DNA of 64,000 nucleotides, taken from assembly GCF_022810765.1 (NCBI RefSeq), contig NZ_CP094494.1, positions 2,604,001-2,668,000 of the forward strand. The letters run 5' to 3'. The notes below the pieces were generated by a model, which saw only the letters and a list, made by a program, of their open reading frames with translations, was not told the DNA's origin and searched no databases. The DNA is from Winogradskyella sp. MH6. Its GTDB lineage: Bacteria > Bacteroidota > Bacteroidia > Flavobacteriales > Flavobacteriaceae. The first letter of the stretch is position 1. The number at the start of each line of letters is the position of its first letter. The translations under genes and the position numbers were made by a program. Positions 48,279 to 57,928 of the stretch are shown here, in pieces.

Positions 48279-50381
48279 TTAACTAATGTAATTCCAGATA
48301 TTACGGTACTTACTCATTTGTCTGTAAGTGTTCAAAATCATTTTATGTTCAGGTAAAGCTAAACTTGGATCCAAATTCAAAACAGATTTAGCGTGGTGTC
48401 GTGCGCTTTGTAGAATATCTTTATCCTTCACAATATCTGCAATTCTAAGATTTAAAACACCACTTTGTTGTGTGCCCATAATATCTCCAGGACCTCTGAG
48501 TTTTAGATCTACTTCGGCAATTTCAAAACCATCGCTAGAGCGTACCATGGTTTCCAATCTGGTTTTACTATCGTTACTCAATTTATGGCCAGTCATTAAA
48601 ATACAGTAACTCTGCTCAGCACCACGGCCAACACGTCCTCTAAGCTGATGCAGTTGCGATAAACCAAAGCGTTCAGCACTTTCAATAACCATTACAGATG
48701 CGTTAGGTACATTAACGCCAACTTCAATTACAGTAGTGGCAACCATAATGTTGGTTTTACCTTCTGCGAAGCGTTGCATCTCATAATCTTTGTCTTCGGC
48801 TTTCATTTTACCATGGACTATTGAGATTTGATAGTTTGGTGTAGGAAACTCTCTGGAAATACTTTCGTAGCCATCCATCAAATCTTTGTAATCCATTTTT
48901 TCACTTTCCTGAATTAAAGGATAGACCACATAAATTTGTCTGCCTTTGGCAATTTCGTCTTTCATAAATCGAAAAACTTTCAGTCGATTATTGTCGTATC
49001 GATGAACCGTTTTTATCGGTTTTCTACCAGCAGGTAATTCGTCAATAATTGAAATATCCAAGTCGCCATAAACAGACATTGCCAAGGTTCTCGGAATTGG
49101 AGTTGCAGTCATGACTAAAACATTTGGAGGCAGTTCGTTTTTATGCCACAATTTCGATCTTTGTTTTACTCCAAAACGATGTTGCTCATCGATAATGGCA
49201 AGTCCTAAATTTTTAAATTTTACCTTATCTTCGAGCAGCGCATGAGTGCCAATTAGGATTTGTAAAGTGCCATTTTCAAGATTTTGATGAATAATTTTTC
49301 TATCTGAAGTTTTAGTTGATCCTGTTAATAGTGAAATACTGATATTCAATTCATTACACCATTCAAGTAATCCGTTGTAGTGCTGGACTGACAAAATTTC
49401 AGTTGGTGCCATTAAGCAGCATTGAAAACCGTTGTCAAGTCCCATGAGAATTGACATAAAGGCAACTATGGTTTTGCCAGAACCTACATCTCCTTGTAAA
49501 AGGCGGTTCATTTGTGCATTACTGCCTAAATCTGCCCTGATTTCTTTAATGACACGTTTCTGTGCATTGGTTAAATCGAACGGTAAATGGTCTTTAAAAA
49601 AGGTGTTGAAATAGTCTCCTACTTTGTCAAAAACATAACCTTTAACTTTCGTTTTATGAATTAAATTTTTTAGAATTAGTTGTAATTGTATGTAAAATAA
49701 TTCTTCAAATTTTAGTCGAAATTGAGCTCTCGAAAGCAGCTCTGGAGACTTCGGAAAATGCACATTAAAAAGTGCATCAGATTTTGATAATAATTTTAAT
49801 TCTCCTCTAATTGTATCAGATAAAGTTTCGGCATATCTCCCTTTGGTTTCCAAAAATAATTGCTGCATTATTTTGCTAACCGTACGATTTGTAATCCCTT
49901 TATTGGATAGTTTTTCTGTAGAAGGGTAAATCGCTTGCATGGCAGAGCGTAGATTTTTTTTGTGTTCTGATAGCAGTTCTAGCTCAGGATGTGGCATGCT
50001 AAATTTACCATTAAACCAATTTGTTTTACCAAAAATCACATAGGGTTGTCCGGTTTTTAGGCTTTCTCTAATCCATTTTTGTCCTCTAAACCATACGAGT
50101 TCCATAACACCAGTATCGTCTCTAAATTCCGCTACTAAGCGTTTTCCGCGTTTTTGCGCAACCTCTCTAAAGCTGGTTATTTGTCCAATGACCTGAACTT
50201 CTGCATTGTTACGCTGTAATTGGTTGATTTTGTAATATTTGGTGCGGTCGATGTAGCGATTTGGGAAGAGATTAATTAAATCCTGATAGGTGTGAATACC
50301 CAACTCTGAGCGCAATAAATCGGCTCGGTTTGGTCCAACTCCTTTGAGGTAATCAATAGGTGTTTGTAAATTCACACTCAT
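48279..50381 (-). CDS. recG: ATP-dependent DNA helicase RecG
   Basis: A 700-residue branch-migration helicase that remodels stalled forks and recombination intermediates. The N-terminal wedge/OB domain includes VIGQITSFREV and FRDDTGVMELVWFRGQ. The SF2 motor has motif I LLQGDVGSGKTIVA, Ia APTEIL, II LAIIDEQHRFG, III VMTATPIPRTL, IV-VI with VVYPLIQESEK, VATTVIEVGVNVP and QLRGRVGRG, and the TRG motif follows. Start ATG 50381 (MSVNLQTPIDYLKGVGP) fits the family; the frame extends nine codons further up. Confidence 0.97.
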   Translation of the reverse strand: MSVNLQTPIDYLKGVGPNRADLLRSELGIHTYQDLINLFPNRYIDRTKYYKINQLQRNNAEVQVIGQITSFREVAQKRGKRLVAEFRDDTGVMELVWFRGQKWIRESLKTGQPYVIFGKTNWFNGKFSMPHPELELLSEHKKNLRSAMQAIYPSTEKLSNKGITNRTVSKIMQQLFLETKGRYAETLSDTIRGELKLLSKSDALFNVHFPKSPELLSRAQFRLKFEELFYIQLQLILKNLIHKTKVKGYVFDKVGDYFNTFFKDHLPFDLTNAQKRVIKEIRADLGSNAQMNRLLQGDVGSGKTIVAFMSILMGLDNGFQCCLMAPTEILSVQHYNGLLEWCNELNISISLLTGSTKTSDRKIIHQNLENGTLQILIGTHALLEDKVKFKNLGLAIIDEQHRFGVKQRSKLWHKNELPPNVLVMTATPIPRTLAMSVYGDLDISIIDELPAGRKPIKTVHRYDNNRLKVFRFMKDEIAKGRQIYVVYPLIQESEKMDYKDLMDGYESISREFPTPNYQISIVHGKMKAEDKDYEMQRFAEGKTNIMVATTVIEVGVNVPNASVMVIESAERFGLSQLHQLRGRVGRGAEQSYCILMTGHKLSNDSKTRLETMVRSSDGFEIAEVDLKLRGPGDIMGTQQSGVLNLRIADIVKDKDILQSARHHAKSVLNLDPSLALPEHKMILNTYRQMSKYRNIWNYIS

Positions 50382-50504
50382 AACTGCGAATTTACCAAAT
50401 TCTTGCAAAGCTGTAATTCTAAAATTTTGTTATTTCTAGAGGATAAGGTTTAGTGTTTGTTTTAAAAGCTTTACTTTGGTCTAATCCTTGATTTAATTGA
50501 GCTT

Positions 50505-52466
50505 ATGAAAAGATTATTGGTATTGTTTCTTCTGTTCATTTCGGTGTTTTCTAATGCACAGCAAACGGAGTTTGTAGATTTTAAAATTGGTTATGTAGAG
50601 CTAGACATGCGTTTCGATAAATTAGATAGTATTCGAGGTGTTATGCAATATACGTTTGATATTTTAAAGCCAATTGATTCTGTTTTTTTGGATGCTAAGG
50701 GTGTTGCGTTTAAAAATGTGTTTTTAAATGAAAACAAAATCGAATTTTATAACGATGGCAAGAAGCTTTGGATTATAAATAACTTTGAGGTTTCTTCAAA
50801 TAATAAACTCTATTTTCAGTTTGCTTCTAATCCCAAAAAGGCTCTCTATGTAGTTGATAAAGAGAATTCTTATCAGGTTTGGACTCAAGGTCAGGGAAAA
50901 TACACAAGCAATTGGTTGCCAAGTATAGATGATGTTAATGACAAAATTATATTTGGTCTGTCTGTGGCTTCTGATAAATCTTATGAGGTTATAAGTAATG
51001 GTGTTTTGGATCAATTCTATTCTCAAGAAAATGATAATTTGTGGTTTTTTAAAACAAAACACCCTATGTCTAGCTACTTGGTTGCTTTAGTTATTGGTAA
51101 ATACAACAAAAAGACAGAAACCTCTAAAAGTGGTATTCCTCTAGAGTATTATTACTATCCAGAAGATTCTTTAAAAGTTGAGCCAACCTATCGTTATAGT
51201 AAAAGAATGTTCGACTTTTTAGAGGAAGAGATTGGGTTTGCGTATCCATGGCAAAACTACAAACAAGTGCCAGTGCATGATTTTTTATATGCAGGCATGG
51301 AAAATACAAGTTGTACCATTTTTTCGGATGCTTTTATGGTAGATGATATAGGTTTTAATGATAAAAGCTATGTAAATGTTAATGCTCATGAATTGGCGCA
51401 TCAGTGGTTTGGTGATTTGGTAACGGCTACTTCTGGTGAACACCATTGGTTGCAAGAAGGCTTTGCGACATACTACGCCTTGTTGGCAGAGCGCGATATT
51501 TTTGGTGATAACCATTATTATTTCAAATTATATGAGTCTGCTGTAGATCTTGGACGACAAGATTTAGCTGGTGATGGTACATCGCTTCTCAATCCAAAAT
51601 CGAGCAGCTTAACCTTTTATCAACGTGGTGCTTGGGTGCTTCATGCGTTGCGTAGCTTGGTTGGTGATGAAGTGTATAAAAAGGCTGTTAAATCCTATTT
51701 AGAAAAACATCAGTTTAAAAACGTTGAAACTTCAGATTTTATAAAAGAAGTAGAGCGTTTTTACGGTAAATCACTAAATACATTTGTTAATGTTTGGATT
51801 AAGCAAAAAGATTTTCCTGTAGATGCAGCTTTTGGTTTGTTGCAGGAACAGTCTACGTTTATCAATGAATATATTATGGTAGATTGCCAGGCAAAAACTT
51901 CGAAATGTGAAGACTATTTAAAGTATTACGTATCTGACGAGGCAAAGGTTAAGGTGATTTCTCAAATGCCAGAATTGGTAACAAACGATACGTTTAAGCA
52001 TGGTTTTAAAGTAAGGCAAGCAATTTCGCAATACGTGAGACAAATACCAAAGGAATTAAAGGATGAATACGAAACCTTGCTAGATGATAAATCGTACATC
52101 ACCATAGAAAATGCCTTGTATAATCTTTGGACGTCGTTTCCTGAAGAACGCGCAAAATATTTATCTAAAACCAGAAATGTAGTAGGTTTTAATGACAAGA
52201 ATGTGCGCTTGCTTTGGATTGCTTTAAATCTGAATACGCCATTTTATCAAGCAGATAATAAGCAAGGCTTATTTGAGGAATTAGTGGGTTATACAGATGA
52301 ACGCTATAATGCAGACTTGCGTATGAATGCTTTTAATTACCTCAATCTTATGAATGCATGCAACGATACTTGTAAGGCTAACTTAGAAAAGGCAAAATCT
52401 CATCATAACTGGAGAATGGTTAAGTTTGCAAAAGATATGTCTGAAAAACTAGAGAACAAAAAATAA
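50505..52466 (+). CDS. M1 family zinc aminopeptidase
   Basis: A secreted 653-residue metallopeptidase with signal peptide MKRLLVLFLLFISVFSNAQ. The exopeptidase motif is AGMENTSCTIF (GAMEN-like) and the zinc site is HELAHQWFGDL with the third ligand Glu in WLQEGFATYYA, 18 residues on. A C-terminal helical region follows. It would cleave N-terminal residues from peptides outside the cytoplasm. The stop overlaps the ATG of the next gene (TAATG), so the patatin gene is coupled to it. Confidence 0.93.
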   Translation: MKRLLVLFLLFISVFSNAQQTEFVDFKIGYVELDMRFDKLDSIRGVMQYTFDILKPIDSVFLDAKGVAFKNVFLNENKIEFYNDGKKLWIINNFEVSSNNKLYFQFASNPKKALYVVDKENSYQVWTQGQGKYTSNWLPSIDDVNDKIIFGLSVASDKSYEVISNGVLDQFYSQENDNLWFFKTKHPMSSYLVALVIGKYNKKTETSKSGIPLEYYYYPEDSLKVEPTYRYSKRMFDFLEEEIGFAYPWQNYKQVPVHDFLYAGMENTSCTIFSDAFMVDDIGFNDKSYVNVNAHELAHQWFGDLVTATSGEHHWLQEGFATYYALLAERDIFGDNHYYFKLYESAVDLGRQDLAGDGTSLLNPKSSSLTFYQRGAWVLHALRSLVGDEVYKKAVKSYLEKHQFKNVETSDFIKEVERFYGKSLNTFVNVWIKQKDFPVDAAFGLLQEQSTFINEYIMVDCQAKTSKCEDYLKYYVSDEAKVKVISQMPELVTNDTFKHGFKVRQAISQYVRQIPKELKDEYETLLDDKSYITIENALYNLWTSFPEERAKYLSKTRNVVGFNDKNVRLLWIALNLNTPFYQADNKQGLFEELVGYTDERYNADLRMNAFNYLNLMNACNDTCKANLEKAKSHHNWRMVKFAKDMSEKLENKK

Positions 52467-53350
52467 TGCGAGCATTAGTAATTTCTGGAGGTGGAAGTAA
52501 AGGCTCTTTTGCAGGTGGAGTAGCGCAATACCTTATGGAGCGCGAAAAACGTGATTACGACATGTTTCTAGGAACGTCTACTGGGAGTTTGTTGGTGCCG
52601 CATTTAGCATTGGGTGAAATAGGTAAGCTTTATGATATTTTTACTAATGTTCAACAGCAGGATATTTTTAGTGTGAGCCCTTTTGTGCAGCGCAAAAAAG
52701 GAGATAGGGAATATGTGTCTATCGATTTTGTGAACTCGCTATGGCAGTTTGTAAGAATGAAACGCACTTTTGGTGAAAGTAAGGCACTTCGAAAACACAT
52801 TCGAAAACATTTTACGCTTGAAGAATTTCAGAAGATTAAAGCGACCAAACATGATGTTGTGGTGACGGTAAGCAATCTATCAATGAATAGGGTAGAATAC
52901 AAGTCTGTTAACGATTGTTCTTACGAAGAGTTTTGTAATTGGATATGGATTTCGTGTAATTACATTCCGTTTATGTCCTTGGCTATGGTAGATGGTTATG
53001 AGTATGCAGATGGAGGTTTGGGTTGTGTAATTCCAATAAGAGAAGCGATTTTGAGAGGCGCAACAGAGGTAGATGCTATTGTTCTTGAAGCTGAAAACTT
53101 AGGCAAACAACGCGTACTCGGTAAAAACCCGTTTTCATTAATGATGAATTTGTTTGGGCACTTACTCGATCAGGTAGAACGGAGCGATATTGTTATTGGT
53201 CAGCTTGCGGCCAAAAATAAAAATGTAAAACTGAATCTATATTATACACCCACGAGTTTAACCGAAAACTCTCTAATTTTCAGTAAGCGTTTAATGGAAA
53301 AATGGTGGCAGCAAGGTTATGATTATGCTGAGAAAAAGCATTCAGATTAA
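52466..53350 (+). CDS. Patatin-like phospholipase family protein
   Basis: 294 residues. The oxyanion loop is ISGGGSKGSFAGG at residues 5-17, the serine in LGTSTGSLL (GxSxG), and the catalytic Asp in YADGGLG (DGG). No signal peptide, so probably cytosolic or peripherally membrane-bound; acyl-hydrolase acting on lipids is the family role. ATG shares its first base with the last of the M1 stop codon. The gene's stop is directly followed by the convergent small membrane gene. Confidence 0.92.
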   Translation: MRALVISGGGSKGSFAGGVAQYLMEREKRDYDMFLGTSTGSLLVPHLALGEIGKLYDIFTNVQQQDIFSVSPFVQRKKGDREYVSIDFVNSLWQFVRMKRTFGESKALRKHIRKHFTLEEFQKIKATKHDVVVTVSNLSMNRVEYKSVNDCSYEEFCNWIWISCNYIPFMSLAMVDGYEYADGGLGCVIPIREAILRGATEVDAIVLEAENLGKQRVLGKNPFSLMMNLFGHLLDQVERSDIVIGQLAAKNKNVKLNLYYTPTSLTENSLIFSKRLMEKWWQQGYDYAEKKHSD

Positions 53351-53869
53351 TTACCACATTTCTCCAACTTCTTCTTTTATAAACGAAAGTGCAGCATTGC
53401 TTGGTGCAGATTTATCCATGAGTTCGGTTAAAATGACTTCACGCAATTTATCAGCGCTATCCGTTTTCTCGTTCATATTGGCTTTTCTGATTAATTGAAT
53501 CGTGGCATTTTTAGCAGCTAAAATAATGCTCCAACATTGATCGCTCACGTAGATTTGCTGGGTTAAATTATGTTCAAACTCTTGTTCAATGGTAGCTATA
53601 AGTAAATTTTCGTAATCCTCTTTATTTGAGGATGTTGGGCTTGTTCTTGTTAGTAAGCTCTGAGGTTTAATGCGTTCAAGGAAAAGAGACATGCGTTCGT
53701 AGGCTTGTAGCCTAAGCGGAAACGATTCTTTTTTTAAGTCTCTTTTTATTAAAAAATTACGTCGATTATATTCGTTTTCTACATGTTCTCTAAAAAATAA
53801 AAAAGCAATAGCTCCTGTTACAAGTGCAGGAATAGTGTACATTAAAAGATTGAGAAGTTGTTGTTCCAT
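53351..53869 (-). CDS. Membrane-anchored protein of unknown function, 172 aa
   Basis: One N-terminal membrane helix (LLMYTIPALVTGAIAFLFF) followed by a cytosolic, mostly helical domain (YERMSLFLERIKPQSLL; YVSDQCWSIILAAKNATIQLI). This type is common in flavobacteria but its function is not known to me. It lies between the convergent patatin gene (1 bp) and a GltB-domain gene (32 bp upstream in its own direction), with which it may be co-transcribed. Confidence 0.75.
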   Translation of the reverse strand: MEQQLLNLLMYTIPALVTGAIAFLFFREHVENEYNRRNFLIKRDLKKESFPLRLQAYERMSLFLERIKPQSLLTRTSPTSSNKEDYENLLIATIEQEFEHNLTQQIYVSDQCWSIILAAKNATIQLIRKANMNEKTDSADKLREVILTELMDKSAPSNAALSFIKEEVGEMW

Positions 53870-53901
53870 AGTAATCAGTAATCATTGTTTAGTTTAAGGT
53901 G

Positions 53902-55464
53902 TCATTCACCATTTTTTACTCCGCCAAGATACTGACAATCCTTTAAATCTTGCATAGAAGTAAAAGGAACTTTCGTTTTATGGTACATGTATGTGCTGCT
54001 GAGGTCTTTTGCTAGATTATGGTCATCTACATTAACTTCAATATCATCCATTGTAAATTGACAAGGATGTTCGTATCCAGCTGCATGTGTGATTTCTATA
54101 AACTCTTTTCTGAAGGTTTTAAAGTATTGCGCCAAACGTTCAGATTTTAACGGAATATCAATTCCGCGTTGCAACCATTTATTTTGAGTGGCAACTCCAG
54201 CAGGACAACGGTTTGTATGGCAAACTTGTGCTTGAATACAGCCAATACTCATCATGGCTTCACGAGCCACATTAATACAATCAGCACCCATTGCAAACGC
54301 CATTGCTGCTTTAGCAGGGAAACCAAGTTTCCCACTTCCTATAAATACAATACGATCAGTAAGATTCTTATTCTTGAACAGTTTATACAAATCTCCAAAG
54401 CCATATACCCAAGGTAGTGATACGTGGTCAGCAAAACTTGGAGGTGCAGCTCCTGTTCCGCCTTCGCCACCATCAACGGTAATAAAATCTGGACCCTTAT
54501 TTGTTTTTAACATGATATCAGCAAGTTCTTCCCATTGGTCTAGCTTACCAATGGCTGCTTTAATGCCAACTGGTAATCCTGTTTTATCAGCAATCTCTTC
54601 AATAAAATCAACCATTTCCTGTACTGTAGAAAAAGCAGAATGATTAGGTGGAGACAATACATCTTTACCAACTTCAACATGTCTTATTTTAGCTAACTCT
54701 TCTGTGATTTTTGCACCTGGTAGAACTCCACCTTTTCCAGGTTTAGCACCTTGAGAAAGTTTTACTTCAATTGCTTTTACAAAAGGATTATCTTCAACAA
54801 GCTTCACCAATTTTTCCATCGAGAAATTACCATTATTGTCTCGTACACCAAAGTAGCCTGTACCAAAATGGAATATAACATCTCCTCCGTGACAATGATA
54901 AGGGGACAGTCCTCCTTCACCAGTATTGTGGTAAGCGTGCGCAATTTTTACACCTTTATTTAAAGATTCAATAGCTCTGGCAGACAAAGACCCAAAACTC
55001 ATCGCAGACACGTTAATTACAGAAGCAGGTCTGTAGGGTTTTCTTCGTTTGTTGTAAGCTCCCATGACCTTAGCACAAGGTAAAAAGTACTTGTCTAGTG
55101 TATTTGGATGGTTTTCACCAGTTTTAAAAGGAAACATAGCATTATTGATAAATATATGCTGATGTGCATAGATATCTCTATCTGTTCCAAAACCTTCGTA
55201 ATTGTTTTCATTTTTAGAAGACGCATATACCCAACCACGTTCTATTCTATTAAAAGGTAATTCTTCTCTGTTATTTGCCACAAGATACTGGCGCAATTCA
55301 GGGCCAATACTTTCTAACCAATACCTTATATGACCTACTAATGGGAAATTATGTACTATAGTATGCTTTCTCTGAGTGATGTCTTTAACAAAAATTATTG
55401 CTAAAACAATCAGAACCCAAGCCCACCAAGAAATATTGCCTAAGAACTCTAAAATGGAATCCAT
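53902..55464 (-). CDS. FMN-binding glutamate-synthase-domain protein, membrane anchored
   Basis: 520 residues. An N-terminal membrane helix (ISWWAWVLIVLAIIFVKDI) precedes the FMN/TIM-barrel domain of GltB: VINVSAMSFGSLSARAIESLN, HNTGEGGLSPYH, KLSQGAKPGKGGVLPG, TVDGGEGGTGAAPPSF and CHTNRCPAGVATQ, the latter with the cysteines that bind the 3Fe-4S cluster in GltB. The amidotransferase domain and a GltD partner are absent, so it is not a complete glutamate synthase. Its real substrate is unknown. A 130-bp gap separates it from the divergent helicase gene. Confidence 0.9.
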   Translation of the reverse strand: MDSILEFLGNISWWAWVLIVLAIIFVKDITQRKHTIVHNFPLVGHIRYWLESIGPELRQYLVANNREELPFNRIERGWVYASSKNENNYEGFGTDRDIYAHQHIFINNAMFPFKTGENHPNTLDKYFLPCAKVMGAYNKRRKPYRPASVINVSAMSFGSLSARAIESLNKGVKIAHAYHNTGEGGLSPYHCHGGDVIFHFGTGYFGVRDNNGNFSMEKLVKLVEDNPFVKAIEVKLSQGAKPGKGGVLPGAKITEELAKIRHVEVGKDVLSPPNHSAFSTVQEMVDFIEEIADKTGLPVGIKAAIGKLDQWEELADIMLKTNKGPDFITVDGGEGGTGAAPPSFADHVSLPWVYGFGDLYKLFKNKNLTDRIVFIGSGKLGFPAKAAMAFAMGADCINVAREAMMSIGCIQAQVCHTNRCPAGVATQNKWLQRGIDIPLKSERLAQYFKTFRKEFIEITHAAGYEHPCQFTMDDIEVNVDDHNLAKDLSSTYMYHKTKVPFTSMQDLKDCQYLGGVKNGE

Positions 55465-55600
55465 AATCTGAAATAAATTTGCACTAATATATTGAAAATA
55501 GATTATATAAAACTCTTGATATTTTGTTTATAATTATTAGATTTTAAATATGGAAAAGCCTAAGACAATATGTATTTTCACGGTTTGAAAAAATGAAGTC

Positions 55601-57928
55601 TTGGAAAAGTATCTCAGTCAACTTAACGACGCACAATTAGCACCTACAATACAGAAAGATGGACCAATGATTGTCATTGCTGGTGCAGGTTCTGGTAAAA
55701 CACGTGTACTTACATATCGCATAGCTTATTTAATGAGTCAAGGAGTAGACGCCTTTAATATTTTGGCATTAACCTTTACAAATAAGGCAGCACGTGAAAT
55801 GAAAGGTAGAATAGCTGATATTGTTGGTAATAGTGAAGCTAAAAACCTTTGGATGGGTACGTTTCACTCTGTGTTTGCTAAAATCCTTCGGTTTGAAGGA
55901 CATCATTTAGGTTTTCCAAGTAACTTTACCATTTACGATACTCAAGATGCACAAAAGCTTATCGGTTCTATTATAAAAGAAATGGGACTCGATAAGGACA
56001 TCTACAAAACCAAGCAGGTTTATGGTCGTATTTCTTCATATAAGAATAGCCTCATTACAGTTAAGGCCTATTTTAGAAATCCAGAGCTCATGGAGGCAGA
56101 CGCAATGGCTCGCAGGCCGAAAATGGGAGAAATCTACAAAGAATACGTTGACCGTTGTTTTAAAGCAGGTGCAATGGATTTTGACGATTTGTTATTAAGA
56201 ACTAACGAGTTGTTGACGCGTTTTCCTGCAGTTTTAGCACAATATCAAGATCGTTTTAGATATATTTTAGTGGATGAGTATCAGGATACTAACCATTCGC
56301 AGTATCTTATTGTTAGGGCCTTGTCTGATCGTTTTCAGAACATTTGTGTTGTAGGTGATGATGCGCAAAGTATCTATGCCTTCCGTGGTGCTAACATTAA
56401 TAATATCCTTAATTTTCAAAAGGATTATGACGATGTAAAAGTCTATAGATTAGAGCAGAACTACCGTTCTACAAAGATGATTGTAGGAGCTGCCAATTCT
56501 GTTATAGAACACAATAAAACCAAGCTTGATAAAATTGTTTGGACAGCTAATGATGTCGGAGAGCAGGTCATTGTGCATAGAACTATGACAGATGCAGACG
56601 AAGGTCGCTATGTGGCTAGTACTATTTGGGAAACCAAGATGAATAAGCAATTACAGAATAGCGATTTTGCTGTGCTTTACAGAACAAATGCACAGTCTCG
56701 TGCTATAGAAGATGCTTTAAGAAAGCGTGATATTCCATATAGAATTTATGGCGGATTATCTTTCTATCAACGTAAAGAGATTAAAGATGTAACGGCTTAT
56801 TTACGTTTAATTTTAAATACTTCAGACGAAGAGGCTTTAAAAAGAGTTATTAATTATCCAGCAAGAGGCATTGGTCAGACTACAGTAGATCGTTTGGTTG
56901 TTGCGGCTAATGCTACAGGAAAGACTATCTATGACATTATGAAAGATATTGATAGTGTATCTATCAATATTAATAATGGTACCAAAAACAAGCTAAAAGA
57001 CTTTGTGACGTTGATAGAAAGTTACAAGGTTATGAACCAAAATGCCAATGCCTTTGAATTGGCAGAACACGTTACTAAAACCAGTGGTCTTATACGTGAG
57101 TTAGGCAAGGATGGTACACCAGAAGGCGTTACCAAAATGGATAACGTTCAAGAATTATTGAATGGTATTAAAGATTTTGTTGAAGGGCAGATAGAAGTTG
57201 CGGATAGCACAGGTTCTTTAGCAGAATTTTTAGAAGATGTAGCTCTGGCAACAGATTTAGATGGTGATAAAGGCGATCCTAATCATGTGGCTTTAATGAC
57301 TATTCACTTAGCAAAAGGTCTAGAATTTCCTCATGTGTTTATTGTTGGTATGGAAGAAGATTTATTTCCAAGTGCCATGAGTATGAATACCAGAAGTGAG
57401 CTTGAAGAAGAGCGTCGTTTGTTTTATGTAGCATTAACGAGAGCTGAAGCACAGGCATACCTTACCTATACAGTATCGCGCTATCGTTGGGGAAAACTAA
57501 TTGATGCGGAACCAAGCAGATTTATTGAGGAAATTGATGATGAGTTTGTAAACATTACAACTCCATTAAAAGAGCAACGCTTCAACCCAATGTTGGATGC
57601 TTCAATTTTTGGAGATGTAGAACCTAATAAGGTGCGTTTTTCAAAACCAAAAACTCCAAAGTTTAAAAAGAAAGAGACCAAGAAACCAGAGAAATTTCAA
57701 ATTAGTACTCCAAAGAAGTTAAAGCCAGTAAGTCAGACCAATACTGGAGCTAATTTATTTGACACCAAATTAACTGTTGGTAATATTGTTAACCATCAGC
57801 GTTTTGGTAGAGGAGAAGTACTTAAAATTGAAGGTGCTGGTGGTGACTTAAAAGCCGAAATTAAGTTTGAAGGAGGGACAACTAAAAAGTTGCTTTTGCG
57901 TTTTGCTAAGCTTGAAATTATTAGCTAA
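55601..57928 (+). CDS. UvrD/PcrA-type ATP-dependent DNA helicase (TTG start)
   Basis: A 775-residue superfamily 1A 3'-5' helicase. The Q-motif LSQLNDAQ leads to motif I AGAGSGKTRVL (about 28-38), LTFTNKAAREMK, MGTFHSVFAKILR, motif II VDEYQDTNHSQ, motif III GDDAQSIYAFRG, VYRLEQNYRST, and motifs V and VI (TIHLAKGLEFPHVFIVGMEE; EEERRLFYVALTRA). A C-terminal Lys-rich tail ends in a small RNAP-binding-like domain (NIVNHQRFGRGEVLKI). An in-frame TGA lies at 55586, and the only start before the Q-motif is TTG at 55601. It ends directly against the convergent CBM48 gene. Confidence 0.95.
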   Translation: MEKYLSQLNDAQLAPTIQKDGPMIVIAGAGSGKTRVLTYRIAYLMSQGVDAFNILALTFTNKAAREMKGRIADIVGNSEAKNLWMGTFHSVFAKILRFEGHHLGFPSNFTIYDTQDAQKLIGSIIKEMGLDKDIYKTKQVYGRISSYKNSLITVKAYFRNPELMEADAMARRPKMGEIYKEYVDRCFKAGAMDFDDLLLRTNELLTRFPAVLAQYQDRFRYILVDEYQDTNHSQYLIVRALSDRFQNICVVGDDAQSIYAFRGANINNILNFQKDYDDVKVYRLEQNYRSTKMIVGAANSVIEHNKTKLDKIVWTANDVGEQVIVHRTMTDADEGRYVASTIWETKMNKQLQNSDFAVLYRTNAQSRAIEDALRKRDIPYRIYGGLSFYQRKEIKDVTAYLRLILNTSDEEALKRVINYPARGIGQTTVDRLVVAANATGKTIYDIMKDIDSVSININNGTKNKLKDFVTLIESYKVMNQNANAFELAEHVTKTSGLIRELGKDGTPEGVTKMDNVQELLNGIKDFVEGQIEVADSTGSLAEFLEDVALATDLDGDKGDPNHVALMTIHLAKGLEFPHVFIVGMEEDLFPSAMSMNTRSELEEERRLFYVALTRAEAQAYLTYTVSRYRWGKLIDAEPSRFIEEIDDEFVNITTPLKEQRFNPMLDASIFGDVEPNKVRFSKPKTPKFKKKETKKPEKFQISTPKKLKPVSQTNTGANLFDTKLTVGNIVNHQRFGRGEVLKIEGAGGDLKAEIKFEGGTTKKLLLRFAKLEIIS

